A DNA stretch of 39,792 nucleotides from Aliiruegeria lutimaris (GTDB lineage Bacteria; Pseudomonadota; Alphaproteobacteria; Rhodobacterales; Rhodobacteraceae). The position numbers and the translations under genes were made by a program. Positions 1-7,480 of the stretch are shown one piece after another. The first letter of the stretch is position 1. Each line of letters starts with the position of its first letter. The stretch covers positions 1-39,792 of the forward strand of contig NZ_FNEK01000048.1 of NCBI RefSeq assembly GCF_900099935.1, written 5' to 3'. The notes beneath the pieces were generated by a model. That model was given only the letters and a program-made list of their open reading frames with translations. It was not told the DNA's origin and made no database searches.

Positions 1-1
1 A

Positions 2-289
2 GAGTTCGTCGCCAAGGACGTTCGCGCCTGGATCGAGGCCGTCGGTGCCAAGACAGCGTTCATCGAACCGGGGTCACCCTGGGAGAACGGCTACGTCGAG
101 AGCTTCAACGCCCGGATGCGGGACGAGCTGCTCAACCGCGAAATCTTCTATTCACTGAGGGAGGCCCAAATCATCATCGAAGGTTGGAGAAAGCACTACA
201 ACACCAAGCGACCTCACAGTGCATTGGGCTACAGGCCACCGGCACCGGAAACCATCATCCAGATGGAACCAAGGCCGGTCATGCACTAA
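2..289 (+). mobile_element. IS3-family transposase (OrfB), C-terminal fragment
   Basis: Open at the left window edge; 95 residues visible. It is the end of the DDE integrase core of an IS3-family OrfB: the segment [20 protein letters not shown] contains the last catalytic Glu, followed by the usual [20 protein letters not shown] tail and a TAA stop. It is clearly related to the transposase at the other end of the window but differs at roughly a quarter of positions, so these are two different IS elements rather than two copies of one. The gene reads towards the window interior. The 5' portion (OrfA and most of OrfB) lies outside the window. Confidence 0.93.
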
Positions 290-297
290 CAATCAAA

Positions 298-314
298 CTG
301 GACCAGTCAGATCA
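298..314 (+). repeat. Probable right terminal inverted repeat of the left IS3 element
   Basis: Read on the minus strand this is TGATCTGACTGGTCCAG, starting with TG as IS3-family ends do, nine bases after the transposase stop. The corresponding right-hand element has a related but longer end (39436-39461) sharing the TGGTCC core. The partner repeat is outside the window, so the exact end is inferred. Confidence 0.55.
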
Positions 315-320
315 GGCTAC

Positions 321-752
321 TCAAAAGGTTTCGAGGAAACTCTGGTCCATCCACGCCGCCTCGGCCGTGCCGGAGGCAATGCGATTGCGCATCTCGTCGA
401 TCTTGTCACTTTCTGCTTCCAGAAGCTTCAGGTTGACGCGCTCTGGGCCGGAACCGTGCGGCCATTCGGCCGGCTGCCTTGTGGCTTCCTTCGTGGTCCT
501 CAGGTCGATGATCGTGGAGACACTCATGTCTTCAAGCGCCGCCATGCCGTCCGGCGAGATATGATCGATTTCTCCAGAGCGGATCAGTTGGCCAGTCCGG
601 ACCATCCTTCCGTGCTCCGTTGTCAGCCCACCAAGGTCACGGGTGTTCTTGACTCCCTCCAACGCCACGAAGCGAGCGGTTTCATGCTCCTGCGCCGCGA
701 CTGGCAAGGCGAGGAAAGCCACCAAGATCGAGGAAAGGATTGCCTGTTTCAT
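321..752 (-). pseudogene. Secreted DSP-type tyrosine/serine phosphatase, truncated
   Basis: Start chosen at the ATG giving MKQAILSSILVAFLALPVAA, a clear signal peptide, with GGAG about nine bases upstream. The next part (VKNTRDLGGLTTEHGRMVRTGQLIRSGEI, then STIIDLRTTKEA) is the N-terminal half of the Y_phosphatase3/DSP family. Complete members are about 250 residues and carry an HCxAGKDRTG catalytic loop; this frame stops at residue 143 without it, only six bases before the presumed IS3 end. The visible gene should therefore have no phosphatase activity. It is last in a minus-strand run after the DUF3179 protein and the 56-aa membrane protein. I infer that the IS insertion removed the 3' part. 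Confidence 0.8.
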
Positions 753-765
753 CAAGTTACTCCGA

Positions 766-936
766 CTATTCCATTCGAACTCGCGAGGCGAACCAGAGCG
801 ACAGCGCAACAACCAGGCAGCCCCGGATCATGGGGCCGAGCGGAGCGATACTCCAGATCTGGAACGCCCTTGCGGACATCTTTCCCAGATCTCGGCAGGA
901 AGGCGGCCGGGTCGGAGAGGGAGCCTGCCCGCTCAT
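766..936 (-). CDS. Small single-pass membrane protein, 56 aa
   Basis: The start ATG overlaps the stop of the upstream DUF3179 gene as ATGA, and the stop lies 13 bases before the phosphatase start, so it fits exactly between two genes of one transcript. The residues are a basic, proline-rich N-terminus followed by a hydrophobic segment near residues 31-50 (SIAPLGPMIRGCLVVALSLW) and a short basic tail. This suggests one membrane helix. No family recognised. The translational coupling is the main reason to believe it is real. Confidence 0.6.
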   Translation of the reverse strand: MSGQAPSPTRPPSCRDLGKMSARAFQIWSIAPLGPMIRGCLVVALSLWFASRVRME

Positions 937-2198
937 GCGGCTGCCTGCCGATCCTTGTCACCGCGAGAGGCGGCAGACGGGTCGCCCACACGGTTGATGT
1001 CAGTATGCCGGAAGAACTCTGCCCACACGTGCCAGAACAGGCCCGCCTTGACGTCGGGCGAGCGGGCAAGCTGGTGCCCATCAGGCGTCTTCCCGAAGAA
1101 ATCGACCTCTGCCACATCCTCGCCGGTGTCGTTGATCCAGACGTTCAGGCTCTCGTAGAGCGGGCTCCAGGAGACCACGAGCGGTTGTCCTCCGACCAAC
1201 GCGTTTACGGTATTGCCCTGGGCGACCACGAAATCGTCAGTCCAGCAGGTGGCGTCGGAGCCGATATTCACGCCCCAGACATAGGTCTTGGTCGGCAGGC
1301 GCGGGTCGACCGGGTGTTCGAGGTTCTGCATGATCGGCTTCGCCTCGGTGTGGTGTTTCTGGATTGTCGCTGTGAAGGCGAGCTCCATCGCGAAGTCGAG
1401 CAGCCGCAGGAGCGGATTCTTGGGCGGCTTGTTGAGGAACACCGTTCCCTCGGGATAGGCCTTCTGGAACCCCCGGAAGGTCATGCGGAAGGTTGGCCAA
1501 GGCTGCATCCTGAGGCTCTGGCGCAGGGGGCATGCCGGCCCATCGGTGGAGGTGTCGGCATCCTTGGCGCGGAAACCGTAGATCTGTTGGATCGGCTCGC
1601 CAGTATTGTTGTCCCGCAGGACGAGATTGTTGCCGTGCTGGGCAAGCACCTCCATTTCGATTTTCTCGCCCTCGACCTCTGGCGTCATGCCGAGGCCCAG
1701 ATTGGCGATGGCACAGAACGTCATGACCACATTGGAGCCTTCGAGCCCCTCCTCCGTCCCGGCTAGGTGGGGGCGCATGATCTGGGACTGCGGATGCGCG
1801 CGGGCGACGCCGTTCTTCTCCAGCACGATGACCTGCGTGGTCGGGCTGACGAAATCCCGGGCCTCCTCAATGCTGTAGTATTTCGCAGTCTCTTTCTGGT
1901 TACGAAGCCCTTTGTGTACGTAGACCCAAACGAAGGCGATCAGCGCACCGGTCAGGATCGTTGATGTCCAGAACAGCCATCCGGGGCCCACACTGAATCC
2001 GATATGCACAACCGCCGAGGCCAGCCAGGTTCCGGCACCGATTGCCAAGAACTGGTACTCGTTGCGGATGAATCGGTCGACATTGACACGTTTGGTCTTC
2101 ATGACCAGCTGCGGGATGTCGCCGAGATCTCGGAAATACAGCAAGCCCATGGTCAGTGAAACCAGAAGACCAGCATAGAACAGAAGATGTCCAATCAT
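933..2198 (-). CDS. DUF3179 domain-containing membrane protein
   Basis: 421 residues. Three hydrophobic segments in the first ~100 residues (about 2-20, 50-70, 75-93), then a soluble DUF3179 domain. Typical features seen are the GLEGSNVVMTFCAIANLGLGMTP stretch, QIYGFRAKD, and the C-terminal VGGQPLVVSWSPLYESLNVW segment. DUF3179 proteins have no established biochemical role. It follows a small broken gene (2258-2464) and is translationally coupled to the 56-aa protein downstream. The start ATG at 2198 begins with a membrane segment and fits the family. Confidence 0.85.
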   Translation of the reverse strand: MIGHLLFYAGLLVSLTMGLLYFRDLGDIPQLVMKTKRVNVDRFIRNEYQFLAIGAGTWLASAVVHIGFSVGPGWLFWTSTILTGALIAFVWVYVHKGLRNQKETAKYYSIEEARDFVSPTTQVIVLEKNGVARAHPQSQIMRPHLAGTEEGLEGSNVVMTFCAIANLGLGMTPEVEGEKIEMEVLAQHGNNLVLRDNNTGEPIQQIYGFRAKDADTSTDGPACPLRQSLRMQPWPTFRMTFRGFQKAYPEGTVFLNKPPKNPLLRLLDFAMELAFTATIQKHHTEAKPIMQNLEHPVDPRLPTKTYVWGVNIGSDATCWTDDFVVAQGNTVNALVGGQPLVVSWSPLYESLNVWINDTGEDVAEVDFFGKTPDGHQLARSPDVKAGLFWHVWAEFFRHTDINRVGDPSAASRGDKDRQAAA

Positions 2199-2257
2199 GT
2201 CTCAGATCCTTTCGGTTGCCCAGGGTTTCGAGTGGAAAAGGGAGCCGTTCCTTTGAC

Positions 2258-2464
2258 TTACACGCTGAGGTATTTTCGAACTTCCTGTTCTAGTCCCGAG
2301 AGGCTGTCGCGGATATCCGGCAATGCGGGGTCATCGACGGCGCAGGGCAGTAATCCCATCAGGATCTCGTAGTCGCTACAGATCTCGGCGAAGACACGGT
2401 CGTTGGATCACAGACGCTCGATCTCATCGGCATGATCGGAAAACCTGCGCGTCAATGCGTACAT
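2258..2464 (-). pseudogene. Small 68-codon gene interrupted by an in-frame TGA
   Basis: From the ATG at 2464 the frame reads MYALTRRFSDHADEIERL, then TGA (2408-2410), then continues without a shift as SNDRVFAEICSDYEILMGLL and on to EQEVRKYLSV and a TAA. Both halves look like one small acidic helical protein: the charge pattern and the Phe/Ala/Glu helix content run straight across the stop. I infer a nonsense mutation (for example from TGG) in a small gene upstream of the DUF3179 gene. Alternatively the stop is read through. The family is not named with certainty. Confidence 0.5.
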
Positions 2465-2564
2465 AGATCCCTCGTTCTTTGACGCAGCGCGACGCACGCC
2501 TCGCACTGTTTGCATACAGGACGACTTTCGGTGGAGAATGCGTGCGTGCATAGGTATCTTGGCG

Positions 2565-2583
2565 TATGTTACGCCGTAACATA
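2565..2583. promoter_or_regulatory. Perfect 19-bp palindrome in a divergent promoter region
   Basis: TATGTTACGCCGTAACATA has two exact 9-base arms around a central C. It sits 46 bases before the TTG start of the TPR/DNA-binding-type protein and about 100 bases upstream of the divergent small gene. The length and perfect symmetry are those of an operator for a dimeric regulator; the neighbouring 2629-4005 protein has a putative DNA-binding N-terminus and is one candidate, but the link is inference. Confidence 0.6.
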
Positions 2584-2628
2584 ACTTGATTTCAAATACT
2601 TGCAGCCAAAGATTTGTGGGGAGTAACC

Positions 2629-4005
2629 TTGTTTGGCGACAAAGAGAACAATCCGTCAAGTGCTGTTGAAGCTGTTTCAGGGGTCGATTCCGAATCCATT
2701 CGAGACGGTTTGAGAAATGTTGTCGCCAGTCCGGAATTTCAGGGCGCCGAACGGTTACAAGCCTTTCTGACTTATGTTGTCGAAGAGGTTCTGGCCGGAC
2801 GTGGCGACCGCATACGCGCCAAGACGATCGTCGAAGATGTCTACGATCGTTCACCTGGTGAAGGGCGCGACCCCATGGCGGTTGTCCGTGTGGACGCTGG
2901 GCGCTTGAGGCGCCGCCTAAGTGACTATTACGCTGGGTCGGGATCGGATTCTGCAATTCAGATACACGTTGATGCGGGGGGCTATGCGCCACGTTTTGAG
3001 CAACGCGGGCCTTCTGCACCGAAAATTCCGACCGCCACGCCGTCCTCCTCCAGCACTCGATTGCGTCGCGTTCTGTTTCTGGTCGGCGGTATAGCAGCCA
3101 TGTTCGCAATCGGGTGGCTCACAATCGGCCACACCTTCTCTTCCGCGCGCCTCAAGGAAGAGGAGCGTCGGGCGGACGACGTGCGCGAAGCTCTGTTCAA
3201 CACGTCACCGGTCAAGCTCCAGGCGGCGAACCTGGCCGAACAGTCGCGAGCCTTGCTGTTTCCGGTTTTGGACCCAGAGCGGTTGACGCTGGTGCGGGCT
3301 TTGTTCGAACGGGCAATCGTACTCGATCCGGACTATTTCGGCGGCTATGCTGGGAGCGCCCAGGCTCTGGCAACGCTGGCAATTACATCTCCACCCGGTC
3401 CGTCTAGGAGTGAATTGGAGGCGCAAGCCGTTCAACGCGCAACTCGTGCATTGGAACTCGCACCCGCCGAAGGCTGGAGCCATTCGGCGGCGGCCGTCGT
3501 GGCGATGGCCCAAAAGGATTACGACGCGGCACTGGCGCAGTCGTCCCGGGCCCTGACGCTGTCGCCGGAAGATGTCTGGCTCCGAAACTTGGATGCCCTG
3601 ATCGCTCTATTCAGCGGCGAATTTGAGCGTGCGATCCAGTCTGCAGATGCCGTCGGCCGGCAAGCCAATCCCGGCAACAGGTTTCCCCACCGAAACGTCA
3701 TCGCGTCGGCCAAGTTCCACCTTGGGCACTATGCGGAAGCGATCAAATTATACAACACGGCGGCCCGTGAGGGTGACCCGATCAGCGCGATCAGCCTGGC
3801 ATACCTCGCCGCCGCACAACAGCGACTTGGCGAAACTGAGGCGGCAGCCGAAATGCTCGCGCTCACGGAGAAAGCCTGGCCCGATTTCCCCATCGAAGCG
3901 CTTTTTCTATCTCTTTTCCGAGATCCGGTTCATGCCTTGGAAATCACTTCCCCTTTGGAAGAAGTGGCAGGAGCTGTCCAAGTTCCGACACGGTCGCAAA
4001 GGTGA
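2629..4005 (+). CDS. Membrane protein with N-terminal DNA-binding-like domain and TPR repeats
   Basis: Start set at TTG 2629 because GGGGAG lies five bases upstream; an in-frame TTG at 2614 is the alternative. 458 residues. Residues ~25-125 hold a pattern I know from the start of many TPR/adenylate-cyclase-type proteins (RLQAFLTYVVEEVLAGRGDRIRAKTI, then DPMAVVRVDAGRLRRRLSDYYAG and DAGGYAPRF), likely a winged-helix fold. A transmembrane helix follows near 145-165 (VLFLVGGIAAMFAIGWLTI). The C-terminal half is helical with TPR-like repeats (LFERAIVLDPDYFGGYAGSAQ, RALTLSPEDVWL, FHLGHYAEAIKLY). This is an arrangement like a one-component membrane regulator (CadC-like). The signal and target genes are unknown. 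Confidence 0.75.
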   Translation: MFGDKENNPSSAVEAVSGVDSESIRDGLRNVVASPEFQGAERLQAFLTYVVEEVLAGRGDRIRAKTIVEDVYDRSPGEGRDPMAVVRVDAGRLRRRLSDYYAGSGSDSAIQIHVDAGGYAPRFEQRGPSAPKIPTATPSSSSTRLRRVLFLVGGIAAMFAIGWLTIGHTFSSARLKEEERRADDVREALFNTSPVKLQAANLAEQSRALLFPVLDPERLTLVRALFERAIVLDPDYFGGYAGSAQALATLAITSPPGPSRSELEAQAVQRATRALELAPAEGWSHSAAAVVAMAQKDYDAALAQSSRALTLSPEDVWLRNLDALIALFSGEFERAIQSADAVGRQANPGNRFPHRNVIASAKFHLGHYAEAIKLYNTAAREGDPISAISLAYLAAAQQRLGETEAAAEMLALTEKAWPDFPIEALFLSLFRDPVHALEITSPLEEVAGAVQVPTRSQR

Positions 4006-4417
4006 GCACTTGCTTCGCGAACGAGAGGTGCTTTGAGCGTGGGGGTACTTCGTTGCCTGGTACCCGGCAGAATGGAGTCCTGCTGCAGAAAACAGCCTGC
4101 AGAGGTTCCGAGGGAACCAGCACATCCCAAGACCGTCAACGGTTCCCATGCGGAATCTCTCTATCATAGCCGTCATTCGGCGTGATCTGCGCAAATGTCT
4201 GGTCAGGGCCGTTCGCGACGGTGTGTTGTTGCTCGCTCATAGACCAATACGCCCTCTTGGGCTCTGTCGCTTTCGGCTCAAAGTTGCCCTTCGCTATTGC
4301 CTTTCCAGACGTCCGCTTTGGTGATCCTGCGAAATGAAAGCAATGCCGATAGGACAACTATTTCGGCCCGGTTAGGCTTCACGCTCAATCAATAAACATC
4401 GGAGAAGGTGTTCGGCT
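4006..4417. other. No convincing gene between convergent genes
   Basis: 412 bases separate the TPR protein from the convergent HGSNAT-like gene. I see only short frames, the best a 34-codon minus-strand frame with no good ribosome site. GGTTCCGAGGGAACC is a small perfect hairpin with a three-base loop, but no T-run follows, so I do not call a terminator. Confidence 0.4.
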
Positions 4418-5179
4418 TCAGGACGAAACCAGGGATATCAACCAAACCATCGCGACCAGAACGGGTTGATGAACCAGATAGAATGTCAGGCTGTGTTGCC
4501 CGGGCCAGGCCAGCCTGGCCGCTTGCACGAAATTCGGCCAGTTGGGTTCAAGTTTCCCGGGAGGCACAGCTTTCGCGAATGCCATTCCCGCGAGATAGGG
4601 GGCAAGCCATGGAACGATGGGAATGAAATCGACAGTTGGTGGGACGTTCCTGCTCAGGCCGGTCCATGCCCACCGCGGCGAGAGATCGAGAGAACGCGCA
4701 AATGCTGTGTCGATCAGAACGACCAGCGCAACGGCCCCCATTAGCGACCATGCTGGCGCCTTTCGAAGCGCGATGCCAAAGAGGCCGGCGACGGCAAGAG
4801 CATGCAGAATTCCGAAGTAGATGAAGTGGTCGGGGAGTGCTGCATAGGTGACCAGGGTCACAAACATCGCCGCCGTTGCTATCGTCGCGAGACGCTTGCC
4901 CCATGAGCCCAGCCTGACCTCGCGGCCATGGGCGACGACCATGCTGACACCCGACAAAAACAGGAAACTTCCGGCGGTCAATCGCGCAAATGGCGCCCAG
5001 AACCCAGTCAGTGTTGTTCCGGGCGGAATGAGCCTGAAGAATTCGAGATCGCGGGTGAAATGAAAAACGACCATTGCCATAAGAGCGATGGTTCGCGCGA
5101 TATCGATCCAGAGAAAGCGCTGTCGGTGGGGGCCGACTGCGTCTCCGAAGGGTTCATCCTTTGCAACTCGCGCAGGCAT
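4418..5179 (-). CDS. DUF1624/HGSNAT-like multi-pass membrane acyltransferase-type protein
   Basis: 253 residues with about seven hydrophobic segments. After a short cytoplasmic N-terminus comes RFLWIDIARTIALMAMVVFH, the typical opening of the heparan-alpha-glucosaminide N-acetyltransferase catalytic family (DUF1624), then GTTLTGFWAPFARLTAGSF, LFLSGVSMVVAHGRE, and a C-terminal HSLTFYLVHQPVLV segment shared with that family. The family moves acetyl groups across membranes in the animal enzyme; the substrate of bacterial members is unknown. It lies 20 bases after the L,D-transpeptidase stop, so both may be co-transcribed and act in the envelope. No clear ribosome site is visible before the ATG. 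Confidence 0.82.
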   Translation of the reverse strand: MPARVAKDEPFGDAVGPHRQRFLWIDIARTIALMAMVVFHFTRDLEFFRLIPPGTTLTGFWAPFARLTAGSFLFLSGVSMVVAHGREVRLGSWGKRLATIATAAMFVTLVTYAALPDHFIYFGILHALAVAGLFGIALRKAPAWSLMGAVALVVLIDTAFARSLDLSPRWAWTGLSRNVPPTVDFIPIVPWLAPYLAGMAFAKAVPPGKLEPNWPNFVQAARLAWPGQHSLTFYLVHQPVLVAMVWLISLVSS

Positions 5180-5199
5180 GTTTTTCGAATGAAAGCAGG

Positions 5200-6297
5200 T
5201 CAGCCGCGATCGTCTGTCGGCGAAACCGGATCGATCTGGTCGCCCCTGATCTTCGGACGCGGCGATGTCAGGTTTTCACCGGCCATAATCACGAAGTCCC
5301 GTCCGGATTTCCGGTCGGGCGTCGCCGCCAGATCGGAAACGATCATGGTCATTCCCGGATGCATCCGTTCCCGCATCGCTGAATTGAAGTCCCTGGGTGC
5401 GCGCAACCGGGAGAGAATTCCCGCCTCCGGCATCCCAAGGCTCTCCGTACCCGGATCAGGATAGTGGGTGACGGCGTGCCAGACCAAGGACGTGTCCTCC
5501 GGCCTCGGATGGGTCAGCATCATGACGTGTTCGCCAAGCGCGGGGGAGCCGTCGATGGTCAGATCGGCTTCCAGGATTTCGACGCCATCTTCGATCAGGA
5601 CGATACGGCGATCTGCGCCCGTGGCCATGACCGTCGTGACAGGGTAGTCGGCAGCCTGGCCCCAATCGGATGGGTGTGACTTGGCGCTGAGCGCCTGCAC
5701 CGCGGCGGACATCTCGGATTCCGCTGTGCCGCCGAGGACCAGCCCTGGATGGGTCAACTCCCAAGGATCGCTGTTCGAGCCAGCAATGATAACTGGTGTG
5801 CCGATATGGGTGACTGTGAAGAGTTTTTCGGAAAACTCTAGCGGCAACCGCACGCAGCCATGGCTTGCCGGGTATCCCGGCAGTTTCCCGGCGTGCAATG
5901 CGATCCCGTCCCAGGTCAGCCGGTTCATGTTCGGCATCGGCGCGTTGTTGTATGTCGAGGACCGGTGGTCCTTGTCCTTCTGCAGGATGGTGAAAACACC
6001 TGTAGGTGTTCCGTGACCCTTCTTTCCGGTCGAGCATGTCGAGACCGCGATCCGAATGCCATTACGGTAGACATGCACCTTCTGTTCCGGCAACGAGACG
6101 ACGATTGCCACCGCACCGGCAGGCGACCGATCGGGATGCCATGTGTAGTCGCCGGGAAGCATGTTCTTGATGTCGTATACGATCTCATCGTTCTCGTTGG
6201 CGACAAGCGGGAGGCCCGAAAGAATCCCTGCACCCGCCAGCCCTGCGAGAGTTTGTCGCCGGCTCCATCCGCCGCCACCGTCACTACGAAATGCCAT
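5200..6297 (-). CDS. L,D-transpeptidase (YkuD domain), probably Tat-exported
   Basis: Start taken at the ATG giving MAFRSDGGGGWSRRQTLAGL; upstream codons would push the signal inward. SRRQTLAG followed by a hydrophobic stretch is a Tat-type signal. The YkuD domain spans about residues 60-175 with the catalytic motif HAGKLPGYPASHGCVRLP: His135, Ser145-His146-Gly147 and the nucleophile Cys148. Such enzymes cross-link peptidoglycan stem peptides or attach proteins to them in the periplasm. The ~190 C-terminal residues (DWGQAADYPVTTVMATGADR onward) are not a domain I recognise. 365 residues in all. Confidence 0.88.
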   Translation of the reverse strand: MAFRSDGGGGWSRRQTLAGLAGAGILSGLPLVANENDEIVYDIKNMLPGDYTWHPDRSPAGAVAIVVSLPEQKVHVYRNGIRIAVSTCSTGKKGHGTPTGVFTILQKDKDHRSSTYNNAPMPNMNRLTWDGIALHAGKLPGYPASHGCVRLPLEFSEKLFTVTHIGTPVIIAGSNSDPWELTHPGLVLGGTAESEMSAAVQALSAKSHPSDWGQAADYPVTTVMATGADRRIVLIEDGVEILEADLTIDGSPALGEHVMMLTHPRPEDTSLVWHAVTHYPDPGTESLGMPEAGILSRLRAPRDFNSAMRERMHPGMTMIVSDLAATPDRKSGRDFVIMAGENLTSPRPKIRGDQIDPVSPTDDRG

Positions 6298-6609
6298 TTC
6301 TGCCCGCCCTGATTGCCTGCATATTCTAAGCTTCCACAAAACCACGCAGGTATTTCAGAGGCAATCGCCGTGTTCGGAGCCCGGAGAAGAAGTTGTTCGA
6401 CTTTGGAAAAGGACGCCCCCGACAACTTGGGAAAATCTGCCTCTATCCTACGCGTGAAGATATCGCCCGCCTGTATTTCGAATGTAGAGCTCCCTGTTAG
6501 ACATTCATCGCGGCGGAAATCAACGGGCCTTCCGCCGCGACAACCTCGGTCGCCACAAGCGTCCAAGTTCTCGGCATACCGACCGATGGAACAAAGTCGC
6601 TCATCGGTT
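6298..6609. other. Gap with no gene called; upstream region of the L,D-transpeptidase
   Basis: 312 bases between the L,D-transpeptidase start and the 58-aa membrane peptide. A minus-strand frame is open across it but has no start with a ribosome site and odd composition, and it continues out of phase into the transpeptidase. No promoter can be pinned down by eye. Confidence 0.35.
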
Positions 6610-6786
6610 TCAGGGCCACACCAAATTAAGGATGAACACCGCGGCACCGATTCCGAAGAACAGCGGCCAGCTCCACCTTGGGCCACCGTCCTTGTGCGGG
6701 ATATAGAGACCTGCTTTATTCATGCCGATCATCACGACAAAAATGAGAACACCTGAAATGAGCGCATGTGCGAGGTCAAAGTGCAT
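6610..6786 (-). CDS. Small two-helix membrane protein, 58 aa
   Basis: The ATG is preceded by AAAGGAGGGT, a very strong ribosome site seven bases upstream. The sequence has a first hydrophobic helix (residues ~8-22, ALISGVLIFVVMIGM), a polar loop with a KDGGPRW segment, and a second helix (residues ~39-57, SWPLFFGIGAAVFILNLVWP). No family recognised. It follows the 90-aa membrane protein (stop at 6809) by 22 bases and is likely in the same transcript. The ribosome site and two clean helices make it credible despite its size. Confidence 0.75.
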   Translation of the reverse strand: MHFDLAHALISGVLIFVVMIGMNKAGLYIPHKDGGPRWSWPLFFGIGAAVFILNLVWP

Positions 6787-6808
6787 TTGACCCTCCTTTA
6801 TTGAGTTG

Positions 6809-7081
6809 TCATTTGTCAGTCCTGCCGCCGTGGAAGTAGCGACAAAGCAATGTCAGGATCGCGAGGTTAAGCAACGGCGCCATAGCGGCCAGCCACGGCA
6901 GAATCTCGTCAGGAAGCCCATTTAGCCAAAGAACCCACGGCATACCAAGCGGCATCAGGAAAACCCCTGCCAAGGGGTCGCGCTCCTGACCGAAGAGCCC
7001 GAAGGTCCCGATCAGGAGCAACGCCAGGGCAAAGAGGTACAATACCCCGACGATCCGAATGATCCATTTGCAGAGGCTCAA
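6809..7081 (-). CDS. Small multi-pass membrane protein, 90 aa
   Basis: Start set at a TTG that overlaps the upstream lipoprotein stop as TTGA; earlier in-frame codons lie inside the lipoprotein gene and read as low-complexity basic residues. The protein has three hydrophobic segments: IIRIVGVLYLFALALLLIGTF, VFLMPLGMPWVLWLNGL and LPWLAAMAPLLNLAILTLLC. It ends in a basic tail. No family recognised. Coupling to the lipoprotein suggests a joint envelope role. Confidence 0.65.
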   Translation of the reverse strand: MSLCKWIIRIVGVLYLFALALLLIGTFGLFGQERDPLAGVFLMPLGMPWVLWLNGLPDEILPWLAAMAPLLNLAILTLLCRYFHGGRTDK

Positions 7082-7380
7082 CAGTCCTCGGCGGGCAGCA
7101 TCGCGATGTCGGAATAGCGCCCGTCCGCCGTGGTGATTGCCGCGCATGATCCGGTCGATCGGTTGAACCAGTAGCTCGTCAGACCCTCGCTGCGGATCAG
7201 TTCATAGCCGCGCGCTTGAAGCCCGCCCTCGGCCTGACCCGCACGTGCGCCGACGAAGTCCGAAAGATCTCCGGCGCCACCAGTGCTCGCAGGTGCAGAT
7301 GCGCTGCCCGTGTCTTCGACACATCCCGCAAGTGCAACAAGCACCACTACGCCGGCAATCGTTGTCCATTTGTTGATCAT
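7078..7380 (-). CDS. Small outer-membrane-type lipoprotein
   Basis: The ATG at 7380 has AGAGG just upstream and gives MINKWTTIAGVVVLVALAGC, a signal peptide with lipobox LAGC (lipidated Cys20). An ATG six codons earlier is less likely. A low-complexity Ser/Ala/Gly linker follows, then a ~60-residue domain (FVGARAGQAEGGLQARGYEL, YWFNRSTGSCAAITTADGRY) with a Cys pair, C79/C100. I have seen this domain in short proteobacterial proteins of unknown function. 100 residues. Coupled by four bases to the 90-aa membrane protein downstream. Confidence 0.78.
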   Translation of the reverse strand: MINKWTTIAGVVVLVALAGCVEDTGSASAPASTGGAGDLSDFVGARAGQAEGGLQARGYELIRSEGLTSYWFNRSTGSCAAITTADGRYSDIAMLPAEDC

Positions 7381-7480
7381 AGTGTCCCTCTTTTCCATTC
7401 ATTTGAGGTGGTTAATTGGTCGTTGGTCAGCGAATACCGACCGAGAGGTTGCTATGTGGATTTGCTGAATATGCGTTCAC

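Noticed and set aside
219-1766. 515-codon plus-strand frame opposite the DUF3179 and phosphatase genes
   Set aside because: It is the antisense of recognisable genes; such long antisense frames are common in GC-rich DNA.
4136-4357. Minus-strand frame of 73 codons (or 34 from an inner ATG)
   Set aside because: No adequate ribosome site, odd composition and no family resemblance; it lies between two convergent genes.
5925-6686. Long minus-strand frame crossing the L,D-transpeptidase start
   Set aside because: Its 3' half is a shadow of the transpeptidase gene and its 5' half overlaps the 58-aa membrane peptide; composition is not protein-like.
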